The position numbers and the translations under genes were made by a program. Below the pieces are notes generated by a model, which saw only the letters and a program-made list of their open reading frames with translations, did no database searches and had not been told where the DNA came from. This document shows, one piece after another, positions 6,012-8,644 of a stretch of DNA of 8,644 bases (positions within the stretch are counted from its first letter, which is position 1; each line of letters begins with the position of its first letter). The DNA is taken from contig JAUVPN010000100.1 of the NCBI GenBank assembly GCA_030598645.1, positions 1-8,644 on the forward strand, in the 5' to 3' direction. The DNA comes from Hyphomicrobium sp. GTDB lineage: Bacteria > Pseudomonadota > Alphaproteobacteria > Rhizobiales > Hyphomicrobiaceae.

Positions 6012-6955
6012 TGACGCTTCTTGTCCTTGCCGAACACACCAATGATGCGCTCAACGCGGCCACTGGTAAGGTGCTGTCTGCAGCACACGAAATTGGCGGT
6101 GATATAGAAGTGTTGGTGGCGGGCCATAACTGCCAACCGGCCGCCGAAGCAGCGGCTAAGCTTTCCGGCGTCGCCAAGGTTCTCGTGGCTGACGCACCTC
6201 AACTGGCTCATGGTCTTGCGGAGGAGGTTTCCGCGCTCATTGTTCCGCTAATGGCAAACTACGATGCGCTGATTGCACCGGCGACAGCTTCGGGCAAGAA
6301 CGTATGTCCACGCGTTGCCGCTGCGCTCGATGTGATGCAGGTCTCCGACATAACCAAGGTCATTTCCGCGGACACTTTTGAGCGGCCGATCTACGCTGGC
6401 AACGCCATCCAGATCGTATGTTCGCCCGAAGAGAAGAATGTTGTCACAGTGCGGACCTCAGCATTTCCCTCGGTAGCCGAGGACGATGCTGTGCCGATCG
6501 AGGCAACTACACCTCCGCCGGCTCTCGGTCTTTCTTCATTTCATAAGGCGGAGCTGACGAATTCGGACCGGCCAGAGCTTGCGTCGGCAAAGATCGTAAT
6601 CTCGGGTGGCCGTGGCCTCCAGTCGAGCGAGAATTTTAAGAAGTTTTTGGAGCCCGTGGCCGATCAGCTCGGTGCGGCGATCGGCGCCTCGCGTGCCGCG
6701 GTCGACGCGGGCTTCGTGCCCAATGACATGCAGGTCGGCCAAACCGGCAAAGTCGTTGCGCCGGAGCTCTACCTGGCAGTGGGGATCTCTGGTGCCATTC
6801 AGCACCTCGCGGGCATGAAGGACTCAAAGGTGATCGCGGCGATCAACAAGGATGGCGAGGCACCGATCTTCCAGGTGGCGGACTACGGCCTCGTCGCTGA
6901 TCTCTTCCAAGCTTTGCCCGAACTGGAGGCGGAACTGAAGAAGGTCGGACACTAA
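6011..6955 (+). CDS. etfA: Electron transfer flavoprotein alpha subunit
   Basis: Large, FAD-binding ETF subunit, 314 residues. The N-terminal half (1-185) is the alpha/beta ETF domain. The C-terminal half carries the FAD site: [11 protein letters not shown] (199-209, R201), [11 protein letters not shown] (224-234, R228), [14 protein letters not shown] (241-254), [11 protein letters not shown] (258-268, H265) and [10 protein letters not shown] (276-285, N279). R228, H265 and N279 have the same spacing as the FAD-contacting Arg, His and Asn of human ETF alpha. The ATG at 6011 is preferred because it forms TGATG with the etfB stop and gives the usual MTLLVLAEH opening; a GTG at 6008 would add one residue. 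It pairs with EtfB, and hbdA follows in the same direction, suggesting one transcription unit serving acyl-CoA oxidation. Confidence 0.96.
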   Translation: MTLLVLAEHTNDALNAATGKVLSAAHEIGGDIEVLVAGHNCQPAAEAAAKLSGVAKVLVADAPQLAHGLAEEVSALIVPLMANYDALIAPATASGKNVCPRVAAALDVMQVSDITKVISADTFERPIYAGNAIQIVCSPEEKNVVTVRTSAFPSVAEDDAVPIEATTPPPALGLSSFHKAELTNSDRPELASAKIVISGGRGLQSSENFKKFLEPVADQLGAAIGASRAAVDAGFVPNDMQVGQTGKVVAPELYLAVGISGAIQHLAGMKDSKVIAAINKDGEAPIFQVADYGLVADLFQALPELEAELKKVGH

Positions 6956-6981
6956 CGGGCAAAGAGCGTGAGCTCGGGGAC

Positions 6982-6988
6982 AGAAGGA
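6982..6988 (+). promoter_or_regulatory. Ribosome binding site (AGAAGGA) upstream of an alternative hbdA start
   Basis: AGAAGGA lies 9 bases before an in-frame ATG at 6998, which is 48 bases upstream of the start that begins the conserved protein. It is the best such site between etfA and hbdA and makes the longer product possible. Confidence 0.5.
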
Positions 6989-7045
6989 CTATCGGTCATG
7001 AATGTAGCGGTCAAATCGCAAGCCAGACCCAAGAAAGAGACCAAG

Positions 7046-7927
7046 ATGAGCCAGGCCATCAAGAAAGTTGGTGTTATCGGCGCTGGACAGATGGGTTCCG
7101 GCATCGCGCATGTTATCGCGCTGGGCGGTTACTCGGTCTCGATGAACGACCTTCGGAAAGAAATTGTTGAAGACGCACTCTCCAAGATCAAGAAAGGCAT
7201 GGCGCGTCAGGCTAAGAAGGGAACGATTAAGGAGGGCGACGCAAAAGCAGCGCTGAAGCGAATAGGCTTCGTTCCCAGCCTCGATGACTTAGCCGATTGT
7301 GATCTCGTTATTGAAGCGGCAACCGAGGATGAAGCGATCAAGCGCAAGATATTCGCCGCACTTTGTCCCAAGCTGCCAGAGGGCGCGCTGATTGCCACGA
7401 ACACCTCCTCTATTTCGGTCACTCGGCTTGCCGCGACTACGGACCGGCCCGAGCATTTCATTGGCATGCACTTCATGAATCCGGTGCCGCGAATGGAGCT
7501 TGTGGAGCTTATTCGCGGAATTGCCACGGACGACGATATGTTTTCCACGGCGCGGGAATTCGTCGAGAGCCTTGACAAGATCACGGCGGTCTCTGAGGAC
7601 TTTCCTGCCTTTATCGTCAATCGGATCTTACTGCCTATGTTGAACGAGGCCGTGTACACACTCTACGAAGGTGTCGGAACGGTCGAGTCCATCGACAAGG
7701 CGATGCGGCTCGGTGCGCACCATCCTATGGGGCCGCTCCAGTTAGCTGATTTCATTGGCCTTGATACCTGTCTTGCGGTGATGCAAGTGCTTTATGAGGG
7801 GCTTTCTGATTCCAAGTACCGGCCTTGTCCTCTGCTAGTTAAGTACGTCGAGGCTGGATGGCTGGGGCGCAAAACGCAGCGGGGCTTCTACGACTATCGC
7901 GGCGAAACGCCGGTGCCGACGCGTTGA
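7046..7927 (+). CDS. hbdA: 3-hydroxybutyryl-CoA dehydrogenase
   Basis: NAD(P)-dependent, cytosolic enzyme interconverting 3-hydroxybutyryl-CoA and acetoacetyl-CoA, used in fatty-acid and butyrate-type metabolism and at the polyhydroxybutyrate/ethylmalonyl-CoA node. From the ATG at 7046 the protein has 293 residues, close to the usual length. The Rossmann motif GAGQMG is at 12-17. S121, H142, E154 and N192 keep the spacing of the catalytic residues in the 3-hydroxyacyl-CoA dehydrogenase family. The C-terminal domain carries FIVNRILLPMLNEA (189-202) and HPMGPLQLADFIGLD (226-240). The ATG at 6998 has a better ribosome binding site and would add a basic 16-residue extension; a GTG at 6968 is also in frame. 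It lies downstream of etfA with no visible promoter between. Its stop is 14 bases from that of the convergent nucleotidase, with no clear terminator. Confidence 0.94.
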   Translation: MSQAIKKVGVIGAGQMGSGIAHVIALGGYSVSMNDLRKEIVEDALSKIKKGMARQAKKGTIKEGDAKAALKRIGFVPSLDDLADCDLVIEAATEDEAIKRKIFAALCPKLPEGALIATNTSSISVTRLAATTDRPEHFIGMHFMNPVPRMELVELIRGIATDDDMFSTAREFVESLDKITAVSEDFPAFIVNRILLPMLNEAVYTLYEGVGTVESIDKAMRLGAHHPMGPLQLADFIGLDTCLAVMQVLYEGLSDSKYRPCPLLVKYVEAGWLGRKTQRGFYDYRGETPVPTR

Positions 7928-7941
7928 GTCGTGATGTCCGC

Positions 7942-8644
7942 CTATTTGACCTGCTCGGTTGGTTTTGAGTCTGGTGCAGTTTTGGACACTTGTGTTTGGA
8001 TGTCTTCCAAAAAGCGCGCCAGGTCATCGGTCGTGTGGTGAATGTGCTCGGGCGGTGTTTCCCAACCGCGGATTTGCACATGTGCGGGGTGGTCTTCGTG
8101 GTCGGGCTGCACAAGTACCGTTGTCATTCCGAGCATGTGCGGGGCCTCCAGGTTGTGCGGCATATCTTCGAACATTGCTGCCTCGACGCCCCCTACATTA
8201 TGCCGGCGCATCATTCGATTGAAGGCTTCGGGGTTGGGCTTTGGCACGAACTCGCAAGCGGCAATGTCACAGATGTCCTCGAAGAGATGCAGAACGCCGA
8301 GCTTTTCGGCGACGCGCTCGGCATGGCGATGTGAGCCGTTGGTGTAAATTAGTCTACGACCCGGCAATGGTTCAATGGCCGCGGCGAGATCTGGCGCCTC
8401 GTCGATGACCGAAAGGTCAATGTTGTGCACGTAATCGAGGAATGGCTGCGGATCAACTTTGTGAACGCGCATGAGCCCCGACAGAGTGGTGCCGAACTGC
8501 TTATAGTACGATTTTTGTAGGTGGCGCGCGTAGGCCGTGGGCACGCCGAGCTTCTGGGCGATGAACTCGGTCATGCGCACGTCGACCTCAGCGAACAGAT
8601 TGCATGCTGCGGGATAGAGCGTGTTGTCGAGGTCGAAGATCCAA
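7942..8644 (-). CDS. Pyrimidine 5'-nucleotidase, HAD superfamily, 5' end outside window
   Basis: Partial gene: 233 C-terminal residues and the stop (TAG) are visible; a few N-terminal codons lie past 8644. It resembles the SDT1-like pyrimidine 5'-nucleotidases, which dephosphorylate pyrimidine nucleoside monophosphates. HAD motifs, numbered from the first visible full codon, are: motif I FDLDNTLYP with D4 and D6, motif II YTNGS with T101, motif III K135 in PKPNPEAF, and motif IV FEDMPHN with E159 and D160. The cap segment follows motif I, as in subclass I enzymes. A His-rich stretch (about 182-202) and a polar tail close the protein. The ATG at 8580 is internal, since motif I lies upstream of it. 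It converges on hbdA with 14 bases between stops. HAD membership is certain; substrate is by family resemblance. Confidence 0.88.
   Translation of the reverse strand, partial: WIFDLDNTLYPAACNLFAEVDVRMTEFIAQKLGVPTAYARHLQKSYYKQFGTTLSGLMRVHKVDPQPFLDYVHNIDLSVIDEAPDLAAAIEPLPGRRLIYTNGSHRHAERVAEKLGVLHLFEDICDIAACEFVPKPNPEAFNRMMRRHNVGGVEAAMFEDMPHNLEAPHMLGMTTVLVQPDHEDHPAHVQIRGWETPPEHIHHTTDDLARFLEDIQTQVSKTAPDSKPTEQVK

Noticed and set aside
7207..7659. Minus-strand open frame of 150 codons
   Set aside because: It is antisense to the conserved core of hbdA; the Ser/Arg-rich, low-complexity product looks like a shadow of codon bias.
7900..7912. Hairpin CGGCG AAA CGCCG near the end of hbdA, considered as a bidirectional terminator for the convergent pair
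   Set aside because: It lies within the hbdA coding sequence, has a 3-base loop, and has no T tract on either side.
1..8644. CRISPR arrays, insertion sequences, tRNA/rRNA genes, phage or defence genes
   Set aside because: No spaced direct repeats, transposase motifs, cloverleaf-like segments or foreign-looking genes were seen. Gene content and codon use look uniform.

Overview
The window looks like ordinary chromosomal core sequence from an alphaproteobacterium, most likely of the order Hyphomicrobiales (Rhizobiales). The grounds are family-level resemblance of every protein, moderately high GC, the envC-ctpA-rppH neighbourhood, the etfB-etfA-hbdA run behind a PduO-type cobalamin adenosyltransferase and a HIG1 'twin transmembrane' protein, and apparent avoidance of GANTC, the site of the alphaproteobacterial CcrM methylase. 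The placement is inferred from reading; no database search was possible.

Left part (1-3246, all minus strand). From right to left, a cell-envelope operon runs from the murein hydrolase activator envC into the S41 carboxyl-terminal protease ctpA. The two overlap by 4 bases (ATGA). A textbook intrinsic terminator at 290-322 ends this transcript. Beyond it lies the 5' part of rppH (RNA pyrophosphohydrolase), cut by the window edge inside its Nudix box.

Divergent control region (about 3199-3469). It holds a candidate promoter for envC on the minus strand, one for the plus-strand genes, and a small GTCAC/GTGAC dyad near the predicted envC -10 element.

Right part (3470-7927, plus strand). The order is a 63-residue HIG1-domain membrane protein, a PduO-type cob(I)alamin adenosyltransferase, a rhomboid protease, a 253-base gap with a possible promoter, then etfB and etfA (overlapping) and 3-hydroxybutyryl-CoA dehydrogenase hbdA. 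ETF carries electrons from acyl-CoA-type dehydrogenases to the quinone pool. HbdA handles acetoacetyl-CoA/3-hydroxybutyryl-CoA. The adenosyltransferase makes the cofactor for B12-dependent acyl-CoA mutases. Together they fit short-chain acyl-CoA, polyhydroxybutyrate or ethylmalonyl-CoA metabolism, with the HIG1 protein suggesting a respiratory link. A convergent pyrimidine 5'-nucleotidase (HAD family, minus strand, 5' end outside the window) closes the segment, 14 bases from the hbdA stop.

No mobile element, CRISPR array, tRNA/rRNA gene or pseudogene was seen, and no gap exceeds 300 bases. I see no convincing undescribed system. The points most worth a second look are the gene neighbourhood (rhomboid and HIG1 genes beside B12/ETF genes), the dyad at the envC promoter, and long T runs inside two genes.
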